From positions 1-64,000 of the forward strand of contig JAOAPY010000049.1 of assembly GCA_025463135.1 (NCBI GenBank): a stretch of DNA of 64,000 nucleotides, in the 5' to 3' direction. This DNA comes from Acidobacteriota bacterium. Lineage in GTDB: Bacteria > Acidobacteriota > Blastocatellia > Pyrinomonadales > Pyrinomonadaceae. Under the pieces are notes generated by a model that was not told the DNA's origin, made no database searches, and saw nothing but the letters and a program-made list of their open reading frames with translations. Each line of letters opens with the position of its first letter. Position 1 is the stretch's first letter. The position numbers and the translations under genes are program-made. Positions 8,999 through 17,896 of the stretch are shown piece after piece.

Positions 8999-11900
8999 AT
9001 GAATATGAATAAAACTACACTGAAAGAATTTCGCGCCGGTGCTTGTCGACTTGTATTGGCATTGCTGGCGTTGACGATGATAGTTGGATCAGCTCTGGCC
9101 CAGACGGAAACGGGGCAGATCAACGGTAAGGTTGTCGACCCTAACGGCGCGGTGGTTGCCGGCGCCACAATCTCCGTCAAGTCCGTGCAGACCGGTCGCG
9201 AAGTGACCGTTACTTCTGATAACCAGGGTCTCTATACAGTCACGTCGCTGCAATCCGGACTCTACGATGTGACGACCCAGGGAAGTAGTTTCAAGCCAAC
9301 CACACAACGTGTGCAGGTTACGGTTGGCTCGAGAGTCTCCCTGGAAACTCCGCTTTCATTAACCGAGGTTAGCGGCGGTACCATCAACGTGGTAGCGAGC
9401 GAAGGCGTTGAGGTCAATACGCAAACGCAGGAGCTTTCGAACGTTGTCAGCGGCACGCAGATTCGCCAGTTGCCGACGTTGACGCGTAATCCCTATGACC
9501 TGGTCGGACTGTCCAGCAATGTTGGTAGTGACGATCCCGGTCCGCCGGTGCCGGGCATCGGCGCAACGGGACGCGGCGCAGGGTTCACCATCAATGGACA
9601 ACGCGCATCGAGCACCAATGTCCTGCTCGACGGTGTTGACAACACCAACCTTTACTACGCCGCCGTCGGCCAGAACATTCCGCTCGACGCAGTCGGCGAG
9701 TTTCGCGTCATCACCAGCAACTTCTCAGCCGAATATGGTCGCGCCTCGGGTGGCGTGATTAATGTTTCGACGCGTGGCGGCAGCAACAGCTTTCACGGTT
9801 CGGGTTTTGAATTCAATCGCATTTCTCGATTGGCTGCCAACGGATTTAACAACAATGCAAACGGCGTCAATCGTGGCCTCTTCACCCGCAATCAATATGG
9901 CTACACGATCGGTGGGCCAGTCGTTAAGAACAAGCTGTTCTTCTTCAACAGTATTGAATGGACCAAAGTGCGCAGCACGGGTCCGGTGCTGTCGGTGGTG
10001 CCGACTCCGCAATTGATTGCGGCTTCAGCAGCAACGACGCGGAATTACTTCGCCCCGTTCAATATGACGGCAACTCCCACGGGCACCGTCTACACTGCCG
10101 GCCAGGTCAAGGATCTCTTAATCCCCGCCGCCCAGCAGGCTGGGAACGCCTTTGCCGCATTGCCGGCCAGCTTACCCGCGTTCCAATTAGTGCAGTTCAA
10201 TACGCCGGTAAATCTCGGGGGTGGTAATCCACAGGACACGTATTCGATGGCCACGCGCATCGATTACAACCTGAGCAACAAAACTTCACTCTATGGTCGC
10301 TGGGCGCGTGAGAGTATCAAGAACCCAATCGGCAGTTCGGGCTTCAGCCCATACGCCGGGTTCAGTACTCCCTTCACGCAACTGCGCAACAACTTCATCG
10401 TTTCGATGAGCCACACGTTCTCGTCGAGTTTTGTCTCTGATACGAAGCTCGCTTTCAACCGTCTGGTCGAGGACTCGCCTTACGGTGATCAACCAATTGG
10501 TCCAGGTCTGTTCATGTTTCCCGGTGTTAGTGGCACGATCGGCGGCCAGGCAATCGCGTTTCCAGGCTACTGGCCCTATAACGCTGCGAGTTCGCCGGTG
10601 GGATTTGCCGGGGCGCAGAACATGGGACAGTTTTACCAGGACTTCAGTCTGACCCGCGGTCGTCATCAGTTCAAAGCCGGCGGCGTGATCTATTACATCC
10701 AGGACAACCGCTTCTTTGGCGCTTACCAGAACGCAGTTGAAAGTCTGGCCTCGACCCAGAATAACTATTCACAGGCGCTGGACAACTTTGTCAATGGCAG
10801 TGTCCAACAGTTTCAGGCCGCCATTTATCCGCAGGGAAAATTCCCCGGACAAAGCGTGAATCTGCCCGTTGGTCCGCCGGACTTTACGCGCAGTAATCGC
10901 TATAAGGAATGGGGCGCTTACGTCAACGATTCATGGCGGTTCAATAATCGGTTAGTACTGAACCTCGGTCTCCGCTATGAGTATTACGGCGTGCAGCACA
11001 ACAAGAATCCCAATTTGGATTCCAACTTCTATTTCGGAAGCGGCAGCACGCTCCAGCAGAAGATACAAAACGGTAGCGTGCAGATTGCGCAAAACAGTCC
11101 GGTCGGCGGATTGTGGAAGCCCGACAAAAATAACTTCGCACCACGCGTGGGTTTTGCCTGGGACGTGTTTGGCGATGGCAAGACAAGCTTCCGTGGTGGT
11201 TATGGTTTGGCCTATGAGCGGAATTTCGGCAACGTTACTTTCAACGTGATCCAGAATCCGCCCAACTACCTGGTCCTGTCCCTGCAGAAGGGCGTCGACA
11301 TCGCGGCTCTGCCGATAACCAGCAACAACTTTGGACCACTGGCGGGCAACACGCCGCCAACCAAGGTGATTCCCAAGGGAAGTCTGCGCCACGTTCGTGA
11401 AGACATCACCAATGCCTATGCTCATTTCTGGAGCGCGGCCTTGCAGCACGAGATGTTCGGCGGCGGCAACGTCCTGTCATTGGAGTATTCAGGATCCGCA
11501 GGACGCAGTCTCTACTCGATCAATCCCTACAACCAGGCAGGTGCAGGGGCCTTTTACCTGGGCAAAGCGAACCCGACTTCTCGGCTGAATGATCAGTATT
11601 CGGGAATCAATGCCCGCGGCAACGATGGCTATTCGAACTACAACGCGTTGATCATTAACTTTGACGCGAATAACTTCCGCCAGAAGGGCGTTCAGTTTAC
11701 GGCCCACTACACTTACGCCGCAAACAAAGACAACCTGAGCACCACCTTTAGTGAAGGGGCGTTTAACGGAAACCTCGGCTTGACCAATCCCTTCAATCCC
11801 AGTCTTGACTACGGTTATGCCGATGCCGATGTCCGGCACCGCTTTGTGGGCAGCATGATTTGGGACGTCCCACTCGGGAAGACCGGTGATGGCTGGAGCA

Positions 11901-12412
11901 AGCAGGCGTTGGGCGGTTGGCAGGTGACGACTATCTTCAATGCTCGGACCGGCACGCCGTTTACGATTTACGACTCGACAAATGCGCTGGGATCGTCACC
12001 TCGTTTGGTGGCCAATGGACCGTTGAATGTAAACGTTTCGGCGAGTCCGACCCAAGCTAACTTCTTTAATTACATCAACCTGGCCGGCCAACCAGTAGGT
12101 GCGTTCATCAATCCGGTGTGCGGCTGTTCAGACTTTGGTCCGTTCCCGGCGAATATGACGAAGCGAAACCAGTTCCGAGGCCCCGGCCTATGGAACCTGG
12201 ACGCAGGTGTGTACAAGAACTTCAAGATCAACGAGCGATACAGCCTGCAATTGCGCGGCGAGATGTTCAATGCGCTTAATCACGCCAATCTTTATCTTCT
12301 GGTCGGGACCAACGACGTCGCCAATGGCGTCGTCGGAGCCACCAAAGGCTTGACCCCGAATGGAAATCTGGAGCGGCGCAACGTTCAACTCGCAGTCAAG
12401 TTCATCTTCTAG
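8999..12412 (+). CDS. TonB-dependent receptor, Oar-like, with carboxypeptidase-regulatory domain
   Basis: A large outer-membrane beta-barrel of 1137 residues. AGGAGAGG lies just before the ATG at 8999, with another ATG at 9005; a GTG at 8942 would only add a non-signal extension. The order is a signal peptide ending SALAQ, then a carboxypeptidase-regulatory-like/CNA-B domain (about 35-115, GQINGKVVDPNGAVVAGATI). A plug domain follows (about 120-270, with VLLDGVDNTNLYY and FRVITSNFSAEYGRASGGVI), then an Oar-type barrel ending in a terminal Phe (VKFIF), as expected for BAM insertion. Barrel strands alternate with loops rich in Asn, Gly and Ser. Such receptors are expanded in Acidobacteria and thought to import complex polymers or siderophores; the ligand here is unknown. 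The gene is followed by a strong terminator. Confidence 0.93.
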   Translation: MNMNKTTLKEFRAGACRLVLALLALTMIVGSALAQTETGQINGKVVDPNGAVVAGATISVKSVQTGREVTVTSDNQGLYTVTSLQSGLYDVTTQGSSFKPTTQRVQVTVGSRVSLETPLSLTEVSGGTINVVASEGVEVNTQTQELSNVVSGTQIRQLPTLTRNPYDLVGLSSNVGSDDPGPPVPGIGATGRGAGFTINGQRASSTNVLLDGVDNTNLYYAAVGQNIPLDAVGEFRVITSNFSAEYGRASGGVINVSTRGGSNSFHGSGFEFNRISRLAANGFNNNANGVNRGLFTRNQYGYTIGGPVVKNKLFFFNSIEWTKVRSTGPVLSVVPTPQLIAASAATTRNYFAPFNMTATPTGTVYTAGQVKDLLIPAAQQAGNAFAALPASLPAFQLVQFNTPVNLGGGNPQDTYSMATRIDYNLSNKTSLYGRWARESIKNPIGSSGFSPYAGFSTPFTQLRNNFIVSMSHTFSSSFVSDTKLAFNRLVEDSPYGDQPIGPGLFMFPGVSGTIGGQAIAFPGYWPYNAASSPVGFAGAQNMGQFYQDFSLTRGRHQFKAGGVIYYIQDNRFFGAYQNAVESLASTQNNYSQALDNFVNGSVQQFQAAIYPQGKFPGQSVNLPVGPPDFTRSNRYKEWGAYVNDSWRFNNRLVLNLGLRYEYYGVQHNKNPNLDSNFYFGSGSTLQQKIQNGSVQIAQNSPVGGLWKPDKNNFAPRVGFAWDVFGDGKTSFRGGYGLAYERNFGNVTFNVIQNPPNYLVLSLQKGVDIAALPITSNNFGPLAGNTPPTKVIPKGSLRHVREDITNAYAHFWSAALQHEMFGGGNVLSLEYSGSAGRSLYSINPYNQAGAGAFYLGKANPTSRLNDQYSGINARGNDGYSNYNALIINFDANNFRQKGVQFTAHYTYAANKDNLSTTFSEGAFNGNLGLTNPFNPSLDYGYADADVRHRFVGSMIWDVPLGKTGDGWSKQALGGWQVTTIFNARTGTPFTIYDSTNALGSSPRLVANGPLNVNVSASPTQANFFNYINLAGQPVGAFINPVCGCSDFGPFPANMTKRNQFRGPGLWNLDAGVYKNFKINERYSLQLRGEMFNALNHANLYLLVGTNDVANGVVGATKGLTPNGNLERRNVQLAVKFIF

Positions 12413-12435
12413 ATAGACAGGATTGCGAGCCAATG

Positions 12436-12475
12436 ACTCGAGGAAGAGCCCGCAGGCTCTTCCTCGAGTTTCACA
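12436..12475 (+). terminator. Rho-independent terminator after the first TonB receptor
   Basis: A perfect 15-bp stem with arms 12436-12450 and 12455-12469, loop CGCA, followed by TT and nearby T-rich sequence. It starts 24 bp after the receptor stop codon. It separates the receptor from the downstream TPR gene. Confidence 0.8.
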
Positions 12476-12486
12476 CTTTTCGATCC

Positions 12487-12581
12487 CAGATCTCAGATTT
12501 CAGATTTCAGATCTCAGACTTCAGATCTCAGATCTCAGATCCGAGACCACTAAATCAAAGACCAAAGATCAAAGATCAAAA
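12487..12581 (+). repeat. Degenerate 7-bp tandem tract running into the TPR gene start
   Basis: Units such as AGATCTC, AGATTTC, AGACTTC and AGATCCG repeat with a period of 7. They then switch to CAAAGAC/CAAAGAT units that end directly at the ATG at 12582. No Shine-Dalgarno sequence lies between tract and start. Confidence 0.8.
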
Positions 12582-13595
12582 ATGCGCGGATTTCTATTCG
12601 CAATTCTAATTCTTACTTTCCTTCCCACTCTCTCCAGGGCGCAAAACTCCGGATTGGATCCCGACATTGGCAACCCGGGACTGGGAGGCAGGAACACGAT
12701 CCAGGGCCGTATCTATTACCCTTCGGGTAAGCCCCTGGATCGACGCCTGCGGGTGCGCGTCAACAGCGTCAGAGGTGGTCCAACGACCGTTACCAGCGAC
12801 GATAACGGCGCCTTCACGATTTATCGACTGACGGACGGCAACTACGATTTGACTGTAGACGTCGGTGGAGATTATCAGCCGACCAGCGAGTCCGTTCAAA
12901 TCATTGGGAGCGGTTTAAGAGGGAGCCCCGGACAAATAGCCTACGTTCAGATTACTCTCAAGTTAAAAGAGGCAGCCACCAAACCCCCCGGTGTGCTCAA
13001 CGCGGCGTTCGCCGGCGTTCCCAAGCCGGCCCTCGATTCCTATCAGCAAGCTATCGTGGCGGCACAGAAAGGCGACCATAAAAAAGCTGTCGAACACTTG
13101 AAGAAGGCGATTGCCGCATTTCCCGAATTCATGTTGGCGTTTAATGAGCTGGGTCTCGAGTATTTTCAGCTCAACGAATTGGACCATGCTGCCGAGTCCT
13201 TGCGCGTCGCGCTGAAATTAGCGCCTGAAGCTTTTCTGCCGCGTCTGAATTACGGCTTGGTGCTGCTGCAACAGAAGAAGCCTGTGGAGGCGGAGGCCGA
13301 GCTGCGGTTGGCGATCGCGAAGAGCGATGCTTCAGCTTCCGCGCATGAGTATCTCGGACGGGCGTTGATCGGTCTTAAGAAATTGGAGGAAGCAGAGAAG
13401 GAGTTGTTGCGAGCGTTGGTGCTCGGGGGCGAGCAGGCGGCAAATGCGCATCGGTATCTGGCCGCCATTTATATGCAGGTTGGCGAGGACGCGCGCGCCC
13501 TTGCTGAACTTCAGGAATATCTGCGTTTGCAGCCAAAGGTCAAAGATGCGGAACAGATAAAGCAGATTATTAAGGAACTGAGTGCGAAAAAATAG
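12582..13595 (+). CDS. Secreted TPR protein with N-terminal carboxypeptidase-regulatory domain
   Basis: 337 residues from the ATG at 12582, chosen because it opens a clean signal peptide (RGFLFAILILTFLPTLSRAQ). The longer frame upstream only translates the 7-bp repeats. After a Gly/Asn-rich stretch comes a beta-sandwich carboxypeptidase-regulatory domain (about 40-125, IQGRIYYPSGKPLDRRLRV). Then there are about five TPR units (about 150-325, e.g. AVEHLKKAIAAFPEFMLAFNE, ALKLAPEAFLPRLNYGLVLL). TPRs act as protein-binding scaffolds; export suggests a periplasmic role. The first domain is the same type as in the preceding receptor, so the two may work together, though a terminator separates them. 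Confidence 0.88.
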   Translation: MRGFLFAILILTFLPTLSRAQNSGLDPDIGNPGLGGRNTIQGRIYYPSGKPLDRRLRVRVNSVRGGPTTVTSDDNGAFTIYRLTDGNYDLTVDVGGDYQPTSESVQIIGSGLRGSPGQIAYVQITLKLKEAATKPPGVLNAAFAGVPKPALDSYQQAIVAAQKGDHKKAVEHLKKAIAAFPEFMLAFNELGLEYFQLNELDHAAESLRVALKLAPEAFLPRLNYGLVLLQQKKPVEAEAELRLAIAKSDASASAHEYLGRALIGLKKLEEAEKELLRALVLGGEQAANAHRYLAAIYMQVGEDARALAELQEYLRLQPKVKDAEQIKQIIKELSAKK

Positions 13596-13660
13596 GTCTT
13601 TGGTCTCTGGTCTCTGGTCTCTGGTCTTAGGTCTTAGGTCTTTGATCTTTGATCTTTGAC
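13595..13660 (+). repeat. Degenerate 7-bp tract starting in the TPR stop codon
   Basis: The stop TAG is continuous with repeats of GGTCTTT/GGTCTCT and then GATCTTT (period 7). This is the reverse complement of the tract that precedes the same gene's start. The same TAGGTCTT junction occurs at two other stop codons in this window. Confidence 0.8.
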
Positions 13661-13697
13661 CGGGCGTGGGGCGATTCGTTTAGCGTGTGGAGGCGAT

Positions 13698-13792
13698 CGT
13701 TTAGATAGCGGACTAGTGCGGCACGCGATGAAATCAGCAAGCCTCGAGGCGCTCTCGCCGTAAGACGGGCGCACAAGTGCGCTTTCTAAACG
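13698..13792. repeat. CGTTTAGAAAGCG-family inverted repeat, copy 1
   Basis: Arms 13698-13720 and 13770-13792 match at 20 of 23 positions as an inverted repeat. The right arm reads CGCACAAGTGCGCTTTCTAA(ACG). Near-identical right arms occur at 50220-50243 and 32966-32988. Confidence 0.7.
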
Positions 13793-13829
13793 GCCGTCGT
13801 TGCAAAACAAAATTCCAGGGACAGAGGAT

Positions 13830-13882
13830 TAGATCTCAGATCAAAGATCAAAGGTCAAAGATCAAAGATCAAAGACCCAAGA
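13830..13882 (+). repeat. Degenerate 7-bp tract (CAAAGAT units)
   Basis: Runs of AGATCTC, AGATCAA and AGGTCAA units with a period of 7. They lie about 175 bp upstream of the LytS-type kinase gene, after the palindromic element. Confidence 0.75.
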
Positions 13883-13918
13883 GCCGCCTGCCCCTTCGTC
13901 CCGTTCATAGGCCTGTTG

Positions 13919-13961
13919 GTCACAAAAGGATCGAGGGAGTACTCTAAATATCGGATAAGGG
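13919..13961 (+). promoter_or_regulatory. GTCACAAA...GATCG...GGATAAGG cluster, copy b
   Basis: GTCACAAAAGGATCG begins 138 bp before the kinase start. CCTTCGTC lies 26 bp before it and GGATAAGG 34 bp after its first base. The same three blocks in the same order precede the LytTR regulator gene at 15594-15648, suggesting that both genes share a control element, possibly one bound by the LytTR domain itself. Confidence 0.45.
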
Positions 13962-14056
13962 TAGGTTGGCAAGGAAAATTGATTACACCCCCGCTTCTGG
14001 TTCAGTCTTTGCCGGATGAAACCTTCCTACGCATTATCTCGTTTCAGTAGGCGCAT

Positions 14057-15178
14057 ATGGACAACACGCTTGAGTTTCCGGCTATTCCGTCAAAAACGGT
14101 TCAGCGACTCCAACGCCCCTTGGTTCGCTTCGGATTAATTTTCGTGGCGTGGACGTTGGTCGGCTTGTTTTTCACCAGCCAGGTCCTCTTTAACAGCATC
14201 TACATGGAAAAGCGCATGCCTCTCGGCTATGTGTTTTTTATGCAGATGAGCATCTGCTACCTCTGGGCCCTGACAACGCCATTGGTGCTCTGGCTGGCGC
14301 GGCGATTTCGCATTGATCGTGCGAATTGGCCACGGCGCACGCTGCTGCACGCTGTCATGAGCGTGCTCTTAGTGGGGTCGATGTCCGCCATTCACTACGT
14401 GCTTTTCATCAAATATTTCGGCAAAACCGAATTCCTGACGCTGTTCAGAGACTTGCAGTATGTTCTCTACAATCTCGATCGCCAGTTGTGCATTTACTGG
14501 CTGATGCTACTGTTCAGTCACGCTCTTAATTATTACCAGAGTTATCGACGGGGTGAACTCCGGGCCTCGCGTTTGGAGACGCAGTTAGCGCAGTCGCAAC
14601 TCGAAGCGCTGAAGATGCAGGTCCATCCGCACTTCCTCTTCAATACGCTGCATTCGATTTCGGCCCTGCTCAACAGAGATACCGAAGCCGCCCGCCGGAT
14701 GATTGCTCGCCTTGGCGATTTTCTGCGCATGACTCTGGAGAACGCCGGCAGCCAGGAAGTAACGCTTCAGGAAGAAATGGAATTCCTGAACGGATACCTT
14801 GAAATTGAACGCATCCGTTTCCGCGATCGTCTGACTACTCACGTCGATGTGGATCCGAGCGTGCTCGATGTTCGCGTACCCAATTTGATTCTGCAACCGA
14901 TTGTTGAGAACGCCATGCGCCATGCGATCGCCAGCCAGCATGATGGAAGAATCGAGATCAGCGCCTTTCCGCGCAATGGCTGCGTCAGGATCCAGGTCAA
15001 AGACAATGGACCGGGTTTGACCGACGAGGGCCTGACCAATCAATTCGGCAAGGGCGTGGGGTTGGCTAATACAAAAGCTCGCCTGGAGCGGTTATATGGC
15101 GCCGAGCATCGCCTCGAGCTTGCCAATGGTCCTCAGGGCGGATTGATCGTCACGCTTGAAGTGCCGCGAAAGACTTAA
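14057..15178 (+). CDS. LytS/YehU-type sensor histidine kinase
   Basis: A membrane sensor kinase of 373 residues. Four transmembrane helices fill about 24-46, 58-82, 95-119 and 140-158, with short loops and no large sensor domain. A coiled coil (about 163-187) leads to the His_kinase domain LKMQVHPHFLFNTLH with phosphoacceptor H192, then a GHKL ATPase domain with VENAMRHAI, VKDNGPGL and GVGLANTKARL. Members of this family phosphorylate LytTR regulators, and one follows 532 bp downstream. A full ATP-binding domain argues that it is active. The tiny sensor region suggests it reads membrane state or a partner protein. Confidence 0.92.
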   Translation: MDNTLEFPAIPSKTVQRLQRPLVRFGLIFVAWTLVGLFFTSQVLFNSIYMEKRMPLGYVFFMQMSICYLWALTTPLVLWLARRFRIDRANWPRRTLLHAVMSVLLVGSMSAIHYVLFIKYFGKTEFLTLFRDLQYVLYNLDRQLCIYWLMLLFSHALNYYQSYRRGELRASRLETQLAQSQLEALKMQVHPHFLFNTLHSISALLNRDTEAARRMIARLGDFLRMTLENAGSQEVTLQEEMEFLNGYLEIERIRFRDRLTTHVDVDPSVLDVRVPNLILQPIVENAMRHAIASQHDGRIEISAFPRNGCVRIQVKDNGPGLTDEGLTNQFGKGVGLANTKARLERLYGAEHRLELANGPQGGLIVTLEVPRKT

Positions 15179-15710
15179 GGTCGATCTCTTCGGACGAAAC
15201 ACGCCTCTCCATTATTCCGGATTTCTAATATCAAATCGTGGATATCCTGCGTTGGAGATCTTGAATAATCGATCTCTGGCGAGTCCAAACTCTGTTTCAC
15301 TCCATCCGCTAAAAACTTGGGATTGCGATCTGAAAATTTGTGGACCGTCCCACCGGTGGCACGAATACATCCCGAAATCGGAACTCGGCGTTGAAAAATC
15401 CTGCTTCAGGTAAAAGAAAACAAACGTCGCGAGCGGAACCTGCATCAAAACGCGCAGCAGCGACGACGTCCTGGTAGTTCAGTTTTTCGGAAAGCGAAAT
15501 CAGTGTTTCGTGCCGCCCGGCACGAAGATAGCATGAACTATTCGCATTTCTGATTCGTAGGTGGCACCAGACGAAGCTGATATCGGCAACTTTCCTTCGT
15601 CATACTTTTTGTCACAAAGCGATCGGTAGTGGTGTTCATTGGATAAGGCACGGTTTCTGCATCCAGGAAGTCGGTGATCTCTATACTTCGACAATCGGGC
15701 AGGAGAAAAT
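15179..15710. other. 532-bp gap between kinase and regulator
   Basis: Unusually long for a cognate pair. I find no supported gene: short frames on both strands lack ribosome sites. The last 120 bp hold CCTTCGTC (15594), GTCACAAAGCGATCG (15611) and GGATAAGG (15641), shared with the kinase promoter region. This implies that the regulator has its own promoter. Confidence 0.45.
15611..15648 (+). promoter_or_regulatory. GTCACAAA...GATCG...GGATAAGG cluster, copy c
   Basis: Same blocks in the same order as upstream of the kinase, 100 bp before the regulator GTG. The GTCACAAA to GGATAAGG distance is 30 here and 34 in copy b. Confidence 0.45.
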
Positions 15711-16490
15711 GTGACAAGCGCAACCAGCATTCGCGCGTTAGTCATTGACGACGAACCGTTAGCGCGCGAGATGATTCGCGAGATGCTCGAGGGTGACTCG
15801 GAAGTCGAGATCATCGGCGAGTGTGCGAATGGGCGTGAGGCGGTGGACGCTATTCGCTCGTTGTCGCCCGACCTAATCTTTTTGGATATTCAAATGCCGG
15901 AGCTTGGAGGTTTCGAAGTACTCGAAGCCCTCAAGACTGAGACGGTGCCTTACATCATCTTCGCCACGGCGTATGATCAATACGCGGTGCGCGCCTTTGA
16001 AGTGCACGCCCTGGATTACCTCCTCAAACCATTCGATCGCGAACGGTTCGAAGCTGCCTGGAAAAGAGCTAAGGGCCTGATTCGCGATGACCGTTTCAAT
16101 CAGCGCGATCAGCATATCCTGGCATTATTGGAAGAGTTGAAGGCCGGCCCCCGCTATCTCGAGCGGTTGGTAATCAAGACCGAGGGGCGAGTTTTCTTTC
16201 TGGATATTGACGATATTCACTGCATCGAGTCCGAAGGGAACTACGTTCGCGTTTACAACGGAAAGAAGACCTACCTTTTGCGGGAAACCATCAGTGGGCT
16301 CGAGTCGCAGCTTGATCCGAAAAAGTTCCTCAGAATTCACCGCTCGAGCATTGTACGTATTGACAAGATCAAAGAACTGCAGCCGTGGTTTCATGGCGAG
16401 TATCACGTGGTCCTCGAAAACGGCAAGCAGCTGACACTCAGTCGCAATTATCGATCGAACCTCCAGGAAGCCGTGGGCAGACCGTTGTAA
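15711..16490 (+). CDS. LytTR-family response regulator (AlgR/LytR type)
   Basis: 259 residues with a GTG start; AGGAG lies 5 nt upstream, and an ATG two bases earlier is out of frame and hits a stop at once. The receiver domain has the acidic pair at D13/D14, phosphorylated D59 in LIFLDIQMPE, a Thr/Ala switch (FATAYD) and Lys in LLKPFDRE. A linker at about 125-150 leads to a LytTR DNA-binding domain (about 155-255, LVIKTEGRVFFLDIDDIHCI and FLRIHRSSIVRIDKI). It is the likely partner of the LytS-type kinase upstream. LytTR proteins bind short direct repeats; AlgR-box-like motifs occur before this gene, the kinase, the HELGH gene and the Fis-type gene. Confidence 0.93.
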   Translation: MTSATSIRALVIDDEPLAREMIREMLEGDSEVEIIGECANGREAVDAIRSLSPDLIFLDIQMPELGGFEVLEALKTETVPYIIFATAYDQYAVRAFEVHALDYLLKPFDRERFEAAWKRAKGLIRDDRFNQRDQHILALLEELKAGPRYLERLVIKTEGRVFFLDIDDIHCIESEGNYVRVYNGKKTYLLRETISGLESQLDPKKFLRIHRSSIVRIDKIKELQPWFHGEYHVVLENGKQLTLSRNYRSNLQEAVGRPL

Positions 16491-16650
16491 GAATTGCGGA
16501 TTGCGGATTGCGAATTGCGGATTTCAAGATGGAAGGCTCGATCGGAGAGCTGAGAGCTGCGTTCTGAGATCTGGGATCCCCGATCTGAAATCCAAAGAGC
16601 AGAGAGCAGAGAGCAAAGAGCAAAGAGCAAAGACCAAAGTCCAAAGACCC
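16491..16650 (+). repeat. Long mixed 7-bp tandem tract starting at the regulator stop codon
   Basis: Directly after TAA come GAATTGC/GGATTGC units, then GAGAGCT, GAGATCT, and finally AAAGAGC and AAAGACC units, all with a period of 7. It is the most diverse tract in the window and shows that the unit sequence drifts while the period stays fixed. Confidence 0.8.
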
Positions 16651-16729
16651 TACCCTCGTTCTCCAATTCCCCCAGAACCAGCAGCTTGTCTTTTGCAGCA
16701 GCCGACCCATCACAAGTTTTAGCCGTTTC

Positions 16730-16737
16730 GTCACAAA
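16730..16737 (+). promoter_or_regulatory. GTCACAAA motif, copy d
   Basis: CCGTTTCGTCACAAAATCCG lies about 178 bp before the Fis-type gene. It contains CCGTTTCGTC, one base longer than the AlgR box CCGTTCGTC. Confidence 0.4.
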
Positions 16738-16907
16738 ATCCGTCTGTGCGGAAACGAACCTACGTATAGTTACCATTACCGACACCCGCGGCAACGCGAA
16801 CCATGGGAAGTTCATTAAGTAGTGCAAGCGGGCAACACGAACAAATGGTGGATCCCCAGCCACACATTGGGCAACAGGCAACGACAAACGTTGCAGGAGG
16901 AGAATAG

Positions 16908-17294
16908 ATGAGCAGTTCAATGATGTGGAGATCGGACGAGCCTGGCGCCGGCGATGCTGCGGGAGCGGCCGTCGTACGGAGTGAAGTAGCGATGGACAAC
17001 AGGTTGAATACCCTGCGGGAAGTTGCGCTGACTCTGTTGCGCGAGGTCGAATCATTTAGAGTTTCACAGCCGGCCACCAAGCGGAGCGTCAGGCTGCACG
17101 AGGAAGTGCGACGGTTCGAGATCGATCTTATTCGCAGCGCCCTAAGCCGCACCGCCGGCAACCAGACTCGCGCCGCCCAGTTGCTGGGTGTGAAGATCAC
17201 TACGCTTAATACGAAGATCAAACGCTATAAGATAGCGCCGGTCGGCTATGAAGCAGTCGAGGACGAACTCCAGAATCAATCAAACGCCGCCTGA
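16908..17294 (+). CDS. Small Fis-type helix-turn-helix DNA-binding protein
   Basis: 128 residues with a strong ribosome site (GGAGGAG, 7 nt spacing). The N-terminal 60 residues have no recognisable fold. Residues about 64-112 form an HTH_8/Fis domain (EEVRRFEIDLIRSALSRTAG, NQTRAAQLLGVKITTLNTKI) of the type found at the C-terminus of NtrC-family activators. There is no AAA+ or receiver domain, so this is a stand-alone Fis-like protein that probably acts as a nucleoid or local regulator. A GTCACAAA/AlgR-like motif upstream and a clean terminator downstream suggest a monocistronic unit possibly controlled by the LytTR regulator. Confidence 0.85.
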   Translation: MSSSMMWRSDEPGAGDAAGAAVVRSEVAMDNRLNTLREVALTLLREVESFRVSQPATKRSVRLHEEVRRFEIDLIRSALSRTAGNQTRAAQLLGVKITTLNTKIKRYKIAPVGYEAVEDELQNQSNAA

Positions 17295-17345
17295 TTTCCA
17301 CGTACTCGAACACCCATCTAAAAACGAGGGGGCCGGCAACAACGC

Positions 17346-17371
17346 AGGGCCGGGAGCAATCCCGGCCCTTT
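17346..17371 (+). terminator. Terminator after the Fis-type gene
   Basis: A 10-bp perfect GC-rich stem AGGGCCGGGA / TCCCGGCCCT (17346-17355, 17360-17369) with loop GCAA, then TTTG. Confidence 0.75.
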
Positions 17372-17896
17372 GTCGATGTGATTGAACTTTGTCTTCGGTC
17401 GTGACGCCCGGGGGCGATCGAACACTTCGCCGTTCTATTTTCCAGCCGGCATTTTATCATCTGTCATTTGTCATCGAGAAGACCGGTCGTGTGAACCACC
17501 CAACCCTAGCCGCAAATAAATGAGAAATGAGAAATGCCAAATGGCAAATGAGAACGGAAACCTGAGGACCACAAGCAAGAATGTTTAAGATCAGAACCTT
17601 CCATTTATTCGTACGTGCCGCTTCAAGCGGTTGAAGACAATATCCAAAATCCTCAACTTCGACACTACCCCGAATCCAATTCCTGCAATCTCGAGCGCGC
17701 CTTCCGGTACCGATCTGAATAGAAACCGAATTCTTCTTCAATGTAAGTCTGAAGGAATACCCCTTGCACTTTACCTGAGTCGTAATCAGGAACCCTGATC
17801 AGTTGTTACGAACTTTCGGAAGGTCTGGAGTTACTGGTCGGTGGTCCCGGTTACAGGTTGAAAGATAATTTTGGAAATTGGAATAGGAGTTCATGT
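17372..17896. other. Intergenic region before the second TonB receptor
   Basis: No gene seen. It contains a 7-bp-periodic tract ATGAGAA/ATGCCAA/ATGGCAA at about 17520-17556 and a related CATTTGTC stretch at about 17460-17475. A hairpin at 17780-17811 pairs TCGTAA with TTACGA and, inside it, TCAGG with CCTGA. This hairpin could be a regulatory site of the receptor. Confidence 0.4.

Noticed and set aside
12487-13882. A CRISPR array, considered because of the regular short repeats
   Set aside because: The repeats are contiguous 7-bp units without spacers, and no cas genes are present.
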